A DNA stretch of 64,000 nt from Fasciolopsis buskii (lineage: Eukaryota; Platyhelminthes; Trematoda; Plagiorchiida; Fasciolidae). Positions 52,922 to 62,449 of this stretch are shown here, piece after piece (position 1 is the first letter of the stretch; each line of letters begins with the position of its first letter). Position numbers and translations under genes: made by a program. The stretch spans positions 25,605-89,604 of the forward strand of contig LUCM01005926.1 of NCBI GenBank assembly GCA_008360955.1, read 5' to 3'. The notes below the pieces were generated by a model. It did not search any database, was not told the origin of the DNA, and saw nothing but the letters and a program-made list of their open reading frames with translations.

Positions 52922-55573
52922 ATGACCACATTACCTGTGTGCCACTATTGGATATTTTCAAATGTGGGCCTATTAATTGAAGACTGGCTTCTCAGTCCGC
53001 CTAGACCATTGGATTTAACTAACAGTTGGCGCCGAACTACATTGGACTCACTTACACGCAGCAGACCAGGCGAGACTGTGCCCAATGAGACATTGCAAAT
53101 TGTGCTGTACTTTGCTTTCCCACTTCTTCCCATTCTGACAATTTTCGTTGCACTCGTCAATATTGTGCACGAATCGAAAAATTACATGTGCCCTCGAAAA
53201 CCCGTTGCCAGTCGACCGTATATCACACGTCTGTCTCACTCACTGATGGTGTTTTTCGTCCTCACGCTGATTACCTCAGCTCTGACTTGGACTGCTTCTC
53301 TAATGCGATACATCCCAATGTCTCCGTACGCCGAACAACATCCAACCGTCACAAGACGATCAACTAATATAGTTGCATCGGTAAAAAACCCCAATGGTTC
53401 TGCCATGTCTTTGCAAGGCACTCACTTTGTTGCTCAAATTCCAGCCATATTAACGATGCAAGCTGTACTACGTCTCACTCTTATATGGATCATTTTAGGC
53501 TTGATGATCGATCGTATTTGTGTGTTGAATCGGATGATTCAAAATCCAACAGGACGACGGATTCAGTCATATGTTCGAACAATTCATGAAATATGTGATT
53601 TGAGTTGTTCAGATGAACTCTGCCCATTGCATTTCTTTTTCGCTCAGTCCAAATATGGTCCTGGAAAAGGTGATGCAAGGACATATTCCAGAGAGGGCCA
53701 AACTCGATCGCCCAGTGAGAAACAGAGTTATTTTGTGGAGGCTGCGAAGGGTATTTGTGTGTGCTTTAGTGAGACCACAGTGTGTAACGAGTGCCTAGAC
53801 CCAAACTGCAGTCATCAGCCTAAACAAAAGCGCTTGTGCCGGTGTCCATACCAGAAGGATAGTGGGAAATGGAGAATAAGACAAAAAGTGAAGCCTGCTG
53901 ATACAGGACTAGTTGGTCCATGTTCTAGCCGGAATCGTATGTTTGTTAGTGAGACTACATGTTCTGCCGGGCAAACGTGTATGACGACTGGTTTCGTCAT
54001 TTGCCTTGCTCTTGGTATGTGTTTACCTCAGTTATGGGCCTATCAGTTGAGTCGAATTGACAAGGATGTTGAAAATACCGTCCGACAACGGAAATGGATT
54101 ACGTGGCAGCTTACTAATCGAACTGGTCGCGCGTTGTACGAGTACGGCTTGGCTATTGTAGGTTTTGTTTTACCCGGTTGTCTACTTTTGGCAAATGTGA
54201 TGCTACTGGTCACCAAATTGTGGATATTCGGCAAACGGTTGAGACGGATTTTGATCTCGGATCAAACCGTTGAGGAAAAACGAACACGGACAGCGCATGA
54301 GCGTCTCGCAGCCTATTGTGTTGCAGGCATAAATCGAGATTCTTTCATAGTCTTATTGTTAGGTTTTGTCTATGTTGTATGTTGGCTTCCTCACGCCACT
54401 ATAACGACAGTACACCGATTGAACTGTCTCATAAATACTGATCCCAACGGAGTTTTCAACTGGTTGGACAGAGACGCGTGGCCAAAACAAGTCGGTTGGC
54501 TTTGGGTTGAATTAATTGCTTTGCTTGGTGATCTCTCATCTCAACTAGTGTTACTATTCACTCGCTTGTGTGAACCTGTTTTCGAAATGCCGAAACGTGA
54601 AAATCAAAGCAGATCCTACGCCAGCAATAGTCCTGAGGAATTTGGAATTAATGAGGACAATGCAGAATGCATACCAGATGAATCACTGGACGAAAATAAT
54701 GAGATCGGCCATTCCAATAGGAATAAACTCATTGTCATTCCCTCAGTACGATCACCGGTCCTATCAAGACCATGTGAACAGCCACAGATCAGTTTGCAAC
54801 ATCACCAACAGCTGTCACAGCAAGGTCGTACTTTGATTCCGGTTCTGACAGCATCGGATGATGGACAAACTAGTCAGAATATATCTCCTCTTCCAACGTC
54901 TCACACTTTATCCGAATCTATTCAACCTGTGCAGTCCAGAGCCGGTCGAAATTACCAGATGATTATCAGACATTTAGAAGCTCGTTCGTGTCACTCAAAT
55001 CCGTCCCCTTATCCATCCCCCTTGGCTGCACGCATCCCTAATTTTCGGAGTCATGGCGAACCTGCCAGCTTGCAACTTCAGCCAACCCAGATGTCATACA
55101 ATGAACCACGTAGCTCCACTGTACTACTGACCTACTCTCCTCGATCACGACATCCGTGCCGCGTACGTCCGGAACCTGCACGTTGTGTCCACCCTCCCTC
55201 ACCGAATTCGCCAAATTCGCAGTGTACGTATTGGCCATCGCATCCATCACCTCCTCCGTTGCCCCCACCCCCAAGGCATTTAACCAGTATGATCGGGGCA
55301 GATTCTTCCATCTACTCAACTCCGCATGGGTCACCGAATGAGCAACAGTTCCGTTCATCCAGTCAGAACAGAACACTGAACGATCATATTCAGGCAGTGA
55401 ATCACTCTGGATCCGAGGAAGAGGACGAGACAACTGCGGTGGGGCAGGAAGAGGTGGAACTCAACGACGTAGAAACAGATGTCAGTGCAGTTCAGGGTCC
55501 GCAAGCGATCCAGTACGCATCGAACGGTCTTTCTAAACCCCGGTCTCATTTAGCTATCGGTGGGTTCATGTGA
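52922..55573 (+). CDS. Divergent rhodopsin-like GPCR, single-exon ORF (883 aa)
   Basis: Probable seven-transmembrane plasma-membrane receptor; ligand unknown. Hydrophobic segments read at about 59-82, 105-128, 172-196, 355-376, 408-435, 473-497 and 523-548. Class A marks present: N80 in TM1, D197-R198-I199 ending TM3 in place of DRY, P418 in TM5 and C487-W-L-P490 in TM6. Missing or changed: no acidic residue in TM2, no Cys at the top of TM3 or in ECL2 for the usual disulfide, and LVLLF (542-546) where NPxxY is expected. N-glycosylation sequons lie at N55, N158 (long ECL1) and N399. The TM3-TM4 loop is about 150 residues with 13 Cys; the C-tail is about 335 residues, Pro-rich at 775-784 and acidic at 831-838. 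The ATG is the first after an in-frame stop at 52889-52891. The frame is open throughout, so the coding region looks intronless. It resembles the flatworm-specific orphan class A receptors, but subfamily placement needs alignment. Confidence 0.88.
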   Translation: MTTLPVCHYWIFSNVGLLIEDWLLSPPRPLDLTNSWRRTTLDSLTRSRPGETVPNETLQIVLYFAFPLLPILTIFVALVNIVHESKNYMCPRKPVASRPYITRLSHSLMVFFVLTLITSALTWTASLMRYIPMSPYAEQHPTVTRRSTNIVASVKNPNGSAMSLQGTHFVAQIPAILTMQAVLRLTLIWIILGLMIDRICVLNRMIQNPTGRRIQSYVRTIHEICDLSCSDELCPLHFFFAQSKYGPGKGDARTYSREGQTRSPSEKQSYFVEAAKGICVCFSETTVCNECLDPNCSHQPKQKRLCRCPYQKDSGKWRIRQKVKPADTGLVGPCSSRNRMFVSETTCSAGQTCMTTGFVICLALGMCLPQLWAYQLSRIDKDVENTVRQRKWITWQLTNRTGRALYEYGLAIVGFVLPGCLLLANVMLLVTKLWIFGKRLRRILISDQTVEEKRTRTAHERLAAYCVAGINRDSFIVLLLGFVYVVCWLPHATITTVHRLNCLINTDPNGVFNWLDRDAWPKQVGWLWVELIALLGDLSSQLVLLFTRLCEPVFEMPKRENQSRSYASNSPEEFGINEDNAECIPDESLDENNEIGHSNRNKLIVIPSVRSPVLSRPCEQPQISLQHHQQLSQQGRTLIPVLTASDDGQTSQNISPLPTSHTLSESIQPVQSRAGRNYQMIIRHLEARSCHSNPSPYPSPLAARIPNFRSHGEPASLQLQPTQMSYNEPRSSTVLLTYSPRSRHPCRVRPEPARCVHPPSPNSPNSQCTYWPSHPSPPPLPPPPRHLTSMIGADSSIYSTPHGSPNEQQFRSSSQNRTLNDHIQAVNHSGSEEEDETTAVGQEEVELNDVETDVSAVQGPQAIQYASNGLSKPRSHLAIGGFM

Positions 55574-55712
55574 TTTCCGTTACACTGAGAAAAACATTTT
55601 ATTGACTACTAATCCAACTGCAACTATTATTATTATTCATAATCTGTACTCAATTATTGTGACTGAGCTATGCGTACAGCCAACTTTATTTCCACACCCC
55701 TACTATCCTCTA

Positions 55713-55718
55713 TTTATT
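55713..55718 (-). terminator. Candidate polyadenylation signal of the convergent minus-strand gene
   Basis: TTTATT on the + strand reads AATAAA on the minus strand. It lies 44 nt beyond the stop codon of the proposed minus-strand terminal exon, a normal distance for a short 3' UTR. It supports a gene end here without proving it. Confidence 0.4.
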
Positions 55719-55761
55719 TGTTCTACAAATGTACTTTAAAACTATGTGATATATGACTTCT

Positions 55762-55969
55762 TCAATGAGTTATATATGCCAAGGGGATGATTTTCAGTTT
55801 GCACTGTGATTGAATAAAAAGAATAGCTCTCACATTTGGTAATTTCTCAGCCAGCTCTTTGGTTTCACCGGCAAACCGAGAGTTGCGGGTTTTAGGGAAC
55901 TGCGGATCGATATAGACTGAGCATGATTTTTGGGAAGACACGCGTGTTTCACTCATCATTATGGCCTGC
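55762..55969 (-). CDS. Proposed terminal coding exon of an unrecognised minus-strand gene
   Basis: A minus-strand frame is open for 214 codons (56406 to the TGA at 55764-55762), longer than expected by chance in DNA of this composition. Within it TTGGATTTACATTTTCTGTAG is a strong acceptor, giving an exon start at 55969. The exon encodes about 68 residues, including SETRVSSQKSC and ETKELAEKLPNVRAILFIQ, hydrophilic then hydrophobic, with no family I recognise. The acceptor phase needs two bases from the previous exon, exactly what the candidate exon at 58961-59175 supplies. An AATAAA lies 44 nt past the stop. The gene converges on the GPCR. The alternative is a long chance ORF or a decayed repeat; I know no retroelement protein like it. 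Confidence 0.4.
55813..55818 (+). terminator. Candidate polyadenylation signal AATAAA of the GPCR gene
   Basis: First AATAAA on the + strand after the GPCR stop codon, 240 nt downstream of it. If used, the GPCR 3' UTR would end near 55830-55840, inside the terminal exon proposed on the other strand. Confidence 0.5.
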
Positions 55970-58960
55970 CTACAGAAAATGTAAATCCAATCGAGCGCGA
56001 ATTTAACACAGATCCAGAAGCGGTTTAGACTACCATTGAAATGGTGGGCTTCTAGAATGTCACAGCCGTCTGGAGACTTGCCATTTCTCGTCAGAGTGGA
56101 TTTTACCAGAGTTTGAGTGTATAGGAATATCAGTCCTCCCTTCAGAAGCTTGCAGAGAATGCATAAGCCACTAACTTTTAAAGATACGAAGAAGGTTATC
56201 GTAATGCTTATGTACTTTGTGGTATGCTTCGAGCCACAGGTTATGAACAAATAGTTATTGTACCCGTGCGTATATCCGATCACTAAAATGTTGCCATGGA
56301 ATGTTAATCTAAGGCAAAAGCCCGACATACGTTTCGGTGTTGTGGAAAACAGGCATTGTGACCCTTGATTAATGGACAGTTGTTGTTTTGTAAACCACGC
56401 AAGCAAACAACAGCTGCGAAACGACAGCTACGCGCCGTTATGAAGCACAATTCTTCATTAGAAGTGCAAGACACTGAAAGCTCAACTCCTTGGTGAATGT
56501 GTCGAAATGTATGACGCCCAAAGTTTCGGCTTAAATTATTGTTTAACACCGGAATACTGGGACGAAAATGAAAAAAATGACAGTTTACTTCAGATTTTCA
56601 GAATGAATTCACAGATTTCATAACCATCACGCCACAGCGGTTGGTCCTTCAATATTCCTAATGAGCAGCACAAACTAAATGACCCCAACCAGATCAGTTT
56701 TGGTCCATGAAATAGACATGCAGCTTGGTAGTGCTCGAACAACGCCATCGCTTATGTGATTGGATTGAATGTGTGAGTCTCATATGCGCTCGGTTTCCTA
56801 TACGCTTCCTGTCATTTAACAAAGGGTCTATAACCGAGAAAGAACCTGTGACAGAATAACTCAAAATCATTCGTTGTTCATGCTCAACCTAAGTATTGGG
56901 AACTAGCCCAGACGGGATGGCGACTAGTGTGCGAACTCGTTCCTTCCAGATAGGGGTTTTAGCTGGAGCTCGATGAATATGTTCTACTACTCGCTATTCC
57001 TAATAGCTATGAATCTGCTGCATTGATATCCTAAGGGTTACAGCTCACTTCGTCATTAGTTTATTTGCGCAGACAAAAGAGTGAGTTTTCTGTTTCTTGC
57101 ACCCTTTCTCGATTGAGCATGAACGAAAAAAGAATAACTTTTCCTCATCAGGTTAAATTTACCGTCCCCTGATTACACTGGGAACAAAAAAGCCAGCACT
57201 AGACATCCGATCAACACTGCGGTGTTTGGACGTGAAGGTTTGCCATTCGTCTTATTTCACCACCGGTCATTTTCGCATGTAGCTGCGTCTTTTTTTGGAT
57301 ATATTGTACTTATCCGCGAAGGTAATCAAACACACCAAAACATAAGGAGTAAAACGACGATAAAACCCGGTCAAGCTATTAAAATCCAGGATGGTATTCT
57401 GCCATAGTTTCAGGGCAGTATTTTTATCATTATTATATTTTGTTCGTAATCATCCCGCGTGATTTAGCGTAGGATGTTTAAAATACGACGGCTGGTTAGA
57501 CTTAACAAAAGGATTACCAATTTCCACCGGATTTGTGATTTCGATTGCTTTGCCATTATAAACCGCATTTTCCGCAAATTAGAAAATCACCACTGAAGCA
57601 GAACTGACTTCTTTGGATTTCGGACTACACAAATCTGGGATTATATAAACGCTGCACAAAAGAAATCAGTTTCAGTGTCATGGAAATCCGAAAAAAGTTG
57701 TGAGCCATTGCAGTTACGCACCCTTACTTGTAATTCCGCGCGATGAACTCCGAAGGATATTTAAAAGTGTTAAATGAAATTCTGTAATCAGTACACTCCA
57801 TTGGATGCCTGATCGTGGTACCCGTTTCGGGCGACTAAATATTGCGTAATGAATCATGATAAACATCTGTTGGGCGGTATCACTTACATGTCAGTTTTCC
57901 CATTCTGTCTGATTATATTACGTTTTCTATGAGGACATCCGCAGCATGTGTTACGACTGGAACGGAGTTGACGTGGCGCGTTATTACGGAATATGCGCAA
58001 CACCCGGAGTAATTAGACCTTAGGACTGTACTGATCGGAAGCGTGTTGCATGGAAGTGTCAGTATTTTTCTAATTGTGGAAGCGACGGGTATTCACATGG
58101 TATGTATTACACAAAATGAGCATGGAGTAAATCCGAGATGTGATTCATACTGTCGGAATTAGTCTAACAATACATCAGACTGAACCTAGTTCAGGGATGT
58201 GTACAAAGTAGCTGGACGGTGAAATCTAAAGCTGATCCGTAACCGTTTAAAGTGCACGGGATTATTGTTCGCTGGTTTATATCAGAATGAACTCGTTTGA
58301 ATGGATAGGTTACTGAATTAGAAATACGAAATATCCTTGGATTGACAAGGTTCGACAAAACTGATTAACAGGTGAATGACCATCATTCAGCCAATAGTAA
58401 TGAAATAAATTTGTTTGTACGGGTTAGGCAAGGAAATCGGGTGCATTTGGATATTAAAGCAAAGTAAATTAGCTTAGACAAATTTGGCACAGAAAATTGC
58501 CAATATATCACTTGCGGCAACACGTTAGACAATAGATGACCACTGGTGCATCTGTTTACTATTTTTCCGAGATTCTAGACTAGTGAAATCATGGATACTA
58601 TGACGATAGAGTTTTGCAAAACCCCACTAGATCCGAAGTTTGTCAGTGTAAATGCTTTATCCCCACCAATAACGAAAAGTGCCACTGGACTTTCGTTATG
58701 TTTAGCTTTGGGGGTGAGTTATTGAAGGATGGTAGTCAAGGCATACTTCTTGTTTTCACGAATGGCAGATTTTATGGCGAAATGCAAATTGCGTCACCAA
58801 ACCCAGTGGAGACCAGGGTACTGAGGTCATTCTTCTTTCATATCTTACTCCCGTTCACTGCTTTGTAGAGAATGTCAAACAACATGGTTTTCTTGGCCAT
58901 TTTTATTGTATCACTTCCTGAATAAATTGGACAGATATCAAGCCCCGGACTAGCCTTCAC
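55970..58960 (-). other. Proposed intron of the minus-strand gene
   Basis: 2,991 nt between donor GTGAAG (58960) and acceptor TTTTCTGTAG (55970). It contains a possible decayed SINE at 57.2 kb on the opposite strand. A + frame near 58.6-58.9 kb carries GGGG|GTGAGT but has no other support. Confidence 0.35.
57205..57300 (+). mobile_element. Possible decayed SINE copy
   Basis: GTTTGGACGTGAAGGTTTGCC followed by CACCACCGGTCATTTT resembles the segment GTGAAGGTT...ACCGCCGG of the 34.3 kb copy. B box badly eroded. Weak. Confidence 0.25.
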
Positions 58961-59175
58961 CGAGTGTACAAGTTGTCCAAATATGGTCTACCCGCCGGGA
59001 AAACTCTAGCGTCTATTTTACTCAACCGGTGGTAGAGACAGCCAAATATGCCTTCCTGATAAGCAAGCGAGTAAACAAGCTTCAGTTGATTTGAAGCCTC
59101 AGGCTGTTCAATGTGCATGCTTTTGTTGGATCGATGTAAACATTGAATTTTAGTGTCGTACATCATCGTGAACCC
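58961..59175 (-). CDS. Proposed internal coding exon of the same minus-strand gene
   Basis: Minus-strand frame bounded by acceptor AAAGGTTTCAG (exon starts 59175, phase 0) and donor CTCG|GTGAAG (exon ends 58961 with two bases of a codon left). The 215-nt exon reads as ordinary protein, with stretches such as MMYDTKIQCLH, LVYSLAYQEGIFGCLYHRL and VFPAGRPYLDNLY. The left-over CG joins the first G of the exon at 55969 to make an Arg codon and keep the frame, across an intron of 2,991 nt. No domain recognised. Evidence is splice consensus, phase agreement and codon appearance only. Confidence 0.4.
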
Positions 59176-59202
59176 CTGAAACCTTTCATTACTGACGCTT
59201 AC

Positions 59203-59261
59203 CCCGAAAAACACCGCACTATTAAATTTGACTTCTCTATGAGGAACTTGAGAGATGAAAG
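59203..59261 (-). CDS. Possible short upstream exon of the same gene, before a 27-nt candidate intron
   Basis: The frame of the 58961-59175 exon stays open upstream to a stop at 59277-59275. TTCGGG|GTAAGC is a good donor at 59202. With the acceptor at 59176 it would define an intron of only 27 nt, in phase 0 and divisible by three, so the reading continues whether or not it is removed. A possible acceptor CGGGAAG starts the exon at 59261 and would need one base from the previous exon. A pyrimidine-rich stretch and an open frame around 59,830-59,960 on the same strand could be the next exon upstream; its CACCAG|GTTGTC donor would match in phase. Speculative. Confidence 0.25.
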
Positions 59262-59399
59262 CTTCCCGAAAGGTTTACAAAAAAAATCACTTTCCCACCT
59301 GACGTTTTTTTATATTTGCGGACTAAGTAAATTATCGCGTGCCTTACGCTGCATTCATCTGTCTTAAGCAGCTAATCCAAAAATGTATTCAGTTTTTTG

Positions 59400-60770
59400 T
59401 CCCCCTACCGAGTGGGCAATGATACCAAGAACACTAATCCACTGAACTCAGTAAACTAATTACTGATAAACCTCAGGGGATAGGGTTTGCGAAAATCCGG
59501 AAATCAGCACACTTTATTCAGTTCTACTTTTCCCTGTAATCAATATGATATACTGGTGCACTTTTTTTCTTACCCCAATTCTTGAGTCATCCGCTAACTA
59601 ATTTTGAGTACAAACAAACAGTGTGATGTGACACAAACGTTGCTGGTCATTTCCCGTTTCCAAGAAAATTAGTTCGAACTTTTTGCAAATGAGTTACTCT
59701 CATAAGGATGAGATTAACAAAACAAGATGGTATCAATTGTCCACACTGCATCTATTTGTCATTCTCATCAGGTGTCGGGTAGTGGTCATCAATTAGCCGT
59801 TTGCTTTTGAAACCAAACGTATCAGTCGCTGACTGAATGCAACGGATAGTCTTTGACAACCTGGTGTACTCAAAAAGTCTATCCATGTTTGTCCGAAATG
59901 GCCATAGCAACAATCCGTATCAATATAATCAACCACCCAGTGTGACAAGGTGGATGTGAGGCAATGAGTAAATGAGTGACAGAGTGGATGACAGTAAGGT
60001 GAGAAGTGAAGAAACGAAGGTATAAACAAATGCTTATTTCATGAGTTAATTTTTTTCTTTTCCTCCTAAAATTGCATATTCTTTTGTTTAATTTTTGAAC
60101 TTAACAAAAATTTCAAATGTCTATGTCTGCGAGGCTGATTCATCTTTTATGCAAAGGGTTCACTTCTTGGACTGTGTTTAGCACTACTAAGAATACATCG
60201 CCGTCCCTACTTTACCAAAACTTTGATTTCAACACACATACAACTTCCTGGTGCTACAAAAAAGTCTTTCGTTCTCCACCACCTGTCACGTAGCCACTTC
60301 CCGTAGAAAAATATGGTGAGATGGAGATGCGGAAATTTTTTTATAGAAGTAATATAGTGATACATTATTCATGGTAGGTTTTTTCTATATCAAGTAAACA
60401 TCGCAAACGGTGATTGATCACAGGTGTGAATATTTGACTAAACTGCCGGATGTGTCGTGATGGTTTTCTGAGCACCTAAAGATTCCAACATCGTATTTAC
60501 TTCTGCAGTCAGCCCTAACAGTTGCATCAGTTTTAGAAAAGAAAGCTTTTGGTTGGACATCCAGAATAAAAAAAAGTGGAATTTCAATACTTTAGTTCTC
60601 ATTTATTTTTTGCGCATCGAAATTTTGTTGGGTTTCCAAATAGTATGGATTGTTAAATTCCAACTACAAGCGCCCTGGTCCACTGCAGGACCAATGAATC
60701 ACTAAAGAAAGTGAAGTACCCTCACTCGCTCATTCATTCACCAACCCAATGACTTCATTTGAAATCAAAG
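59400..60770. other. No secure gene
   Basis: Apart from a possible upstream exon of the minus-strand gene near 59.83-59.96 kb (open frame, pyrimidine-rich upstream, donor CACCAG|GTTGTC), nothing is recognised. Confidence 0.35.
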
Positions 60771-60985
60771 AAGCCCACTCACTCACTCACTCACTCATTC
60801 ATTCATTCATTCATTCATTCATTCATTCATTCATTCATTCATTCATTCATTCATTCATTCATTCATTCATTCATTCATTCATTCATTCATTCATTCTCTC
60901 ATTCAAACTTTATTCATTCATCCATTCTTGCTTTCATTCTTTTATTCATTCTTTCATTTTTTCGTTCATTTATTTAATCATTTAA
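60771..60985 (+). repeat. (ATTC)n tetranucleotide array with CACT-rich start and degenerate end
   Basis: CACT units pass into about 27 perfect ATTC units to 60896, then imperfect ATTC/TTTC units. Frames across it encode repetitive IHSF-type peptides that are not genes. Confidence 0.95.
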
Positions 60986-61033
60986 TCGTTTGCTCAGTCT
61001 GTTACACAGGCAGACAGCCAATCTATCGCATAT

Positions 61034-61120
61034 NATTCATTGATTCATTCATTCATTCATTCATTCATTCATTCATTCATTCATTCATTCATTCATTCAT
61101 TCATTCATTCATTCACTCAC
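61034..61120 (+). repeat. Second (ATTC)n array, beginning at an ambiguous base
   Basis: The N at 61034 is followed by about 20 ATTC units. Unique sequence of about 50 bp separates it from the first array. The N and the repeat together suggest unresolved assembly or polymorphic length. Confidence 0.95.
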
Positions 61121-61412
61121 AAAGCAAACGGGCTCTCTCAACCACTCACTTAACGGCCTCAAACTTAATTGGAAGCATTCTATTTTAACTCCATCTGAAA
61201 AAACAAAACACATGTCTTTCACATCCGTTTCAGTGTAAGACTTCTAACCTACAGTAGGGAAGGTTAGAATAAAAATTTTCATGAGAACACTTCAGCCGTT
61301 TTAGTTCAAATTGTACTCTTGAATTTCTATTCACTTTCAGCATTTGGTTTAGTAATTCACTGATTGGTTTCAGAAATTAAGGACAGTAATGGATTTAGAA
61401 TAAAGCAAACCG

Positions 61413-61586
61413 ATGAGTCGCCCATCACTGAGGGGAGGCATTGTGGTTGCATTTGCCCTTTTGTTCGTATTTATCCTTGTACATATCGGACCGATCTATT
61501 GTCTAGTATTCTCTGAGGATCTTCTCCCGAAAATGTCGACTGGCTCATGTGCAGCATTTTGGGGTTTTCCAGAAACTCCTCCTTAG
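61413..61586 (+). CDS. Short hydrophobic ORF (57 aa), possible signal-anchor peptide
   Basis: ATG after an in-frame stop at 61401-61403. The peptide starts MSRPSLRGG, followed by a hydrophobic stretch of about 24 residues (GIVVAFALLFVFILVHIGPI) and a short polar end with two Cys. The basic N-terminus before a membrane segment is typical of a signal peptide or small membrane protein. The ORF is too short to exclude chance. Confidence 0.2.
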   Translation: MSRPSLRGGIVVAFALLFVFILVHIGPIYCLVFSEDLLPKMSTGSCAAFWGFPETPP

Positions 61587-61788
61587 TTTTGTTGATTACA
61601 TTACCCGATTATTTTAACTGTAATTTTGCCAAAATACTCTGGATGTGGCTCTTATTTCAGCTGTTTTCTACCCCATGTGGCCAATAACATTCATTTTTCC
61701 GAGCACGTGCTGTACAGAGTCACAAGTTGAGCCAATGGTCCTCATTGTCCCATTGTGATATAATTCGAAAATCCTATTAACCTAAATA

Positions 61789-61980
61789 ATGGCAGTCGAT
61801 ATGGAACCTGGTCTCATGCTCAGACAACCGCCAGCCTGTCCAGATCAACTTCAGCTGCACCTGTCCAATTCCAAGGAAAAGACTATCTGTAGCTTTTCTT
61901 TGGGAATCCACGAGGACTCCAACATCAACACTAAAATATGGAACCAAAAACAATCAGATATTATGGTGACTGGTTCATAA
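61789..61980 (+). CDS. Short ORF (63 aa), unknown
   Basis: ATG in a good context (AATAATGG), encoding MAVDMEPGLMLRQPP, a Gln/Leu-rich middle and a polar end. It lies 200 bp after the hydrophobic ORF on the same strand but in a different frame. No recognised domain and no convincing splice sites. Confidence 0.2.
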   Translation: MAVDMEPGLMLRQPPACPDQLQLHLSNSKEKTICSFSLGIHEDSNINTKIWNQKQSDIMVTGS

Positions 61981-62449
61981 GAGTGACTTTTCACTATCGG
62001 TCTATCTCTTTTTGTCTCTCGCGCGCTTGACGTTTTCACTCAGTATTTTGTCGACATCTGTAGCTAAACTGTTAGTCTGCATGGATGCATTTTCAGCTCA
62101 GATTGAGTGGTGAAGCTGAGCCATTCGCGAAGTTGCTGCTTTTCCACAACTACTGCATTTATTTTTCTGGTTGACTGGTCCAACATTTATGAAACCCACT
62201 TAGTCAGCAGGAGCAGCAACAGATAGATGTGTCTGTAGGTATGCATCTATGTCTACCTCAGGATGGCCCACAAGAGAGCAGTCGCAAATGGACAGCGAGG
62301 GAAAACGGATCAAACGAAGCGGTAGGATCGTTGAATTCCCTGGGCTGTTTTTAATTTTCTAATCTCTTTGTGATTCAGTTCCAATCCATCTGATTGCAAT
62401 TCCAAGCTTCATATAAGGGGAACAAAACAAAGATTTTGTTGGATGTGTT

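Noticed and set aside
55559..55570. GPCR C-terminus reads GGFM, the core of Met-enkephalin
   Set aside because: The preceding residue is Ile, not Tyr, there is no dibasic cleavage site and the tail is cytosolic; a four-residue match is chance.
60749..61188. Overlapping ORFs of repeated IHSF-like peptide
   Set aside because: They are translations of the ATTC tetranucleotide array, open in several frames because the repeat contains no stop codon.
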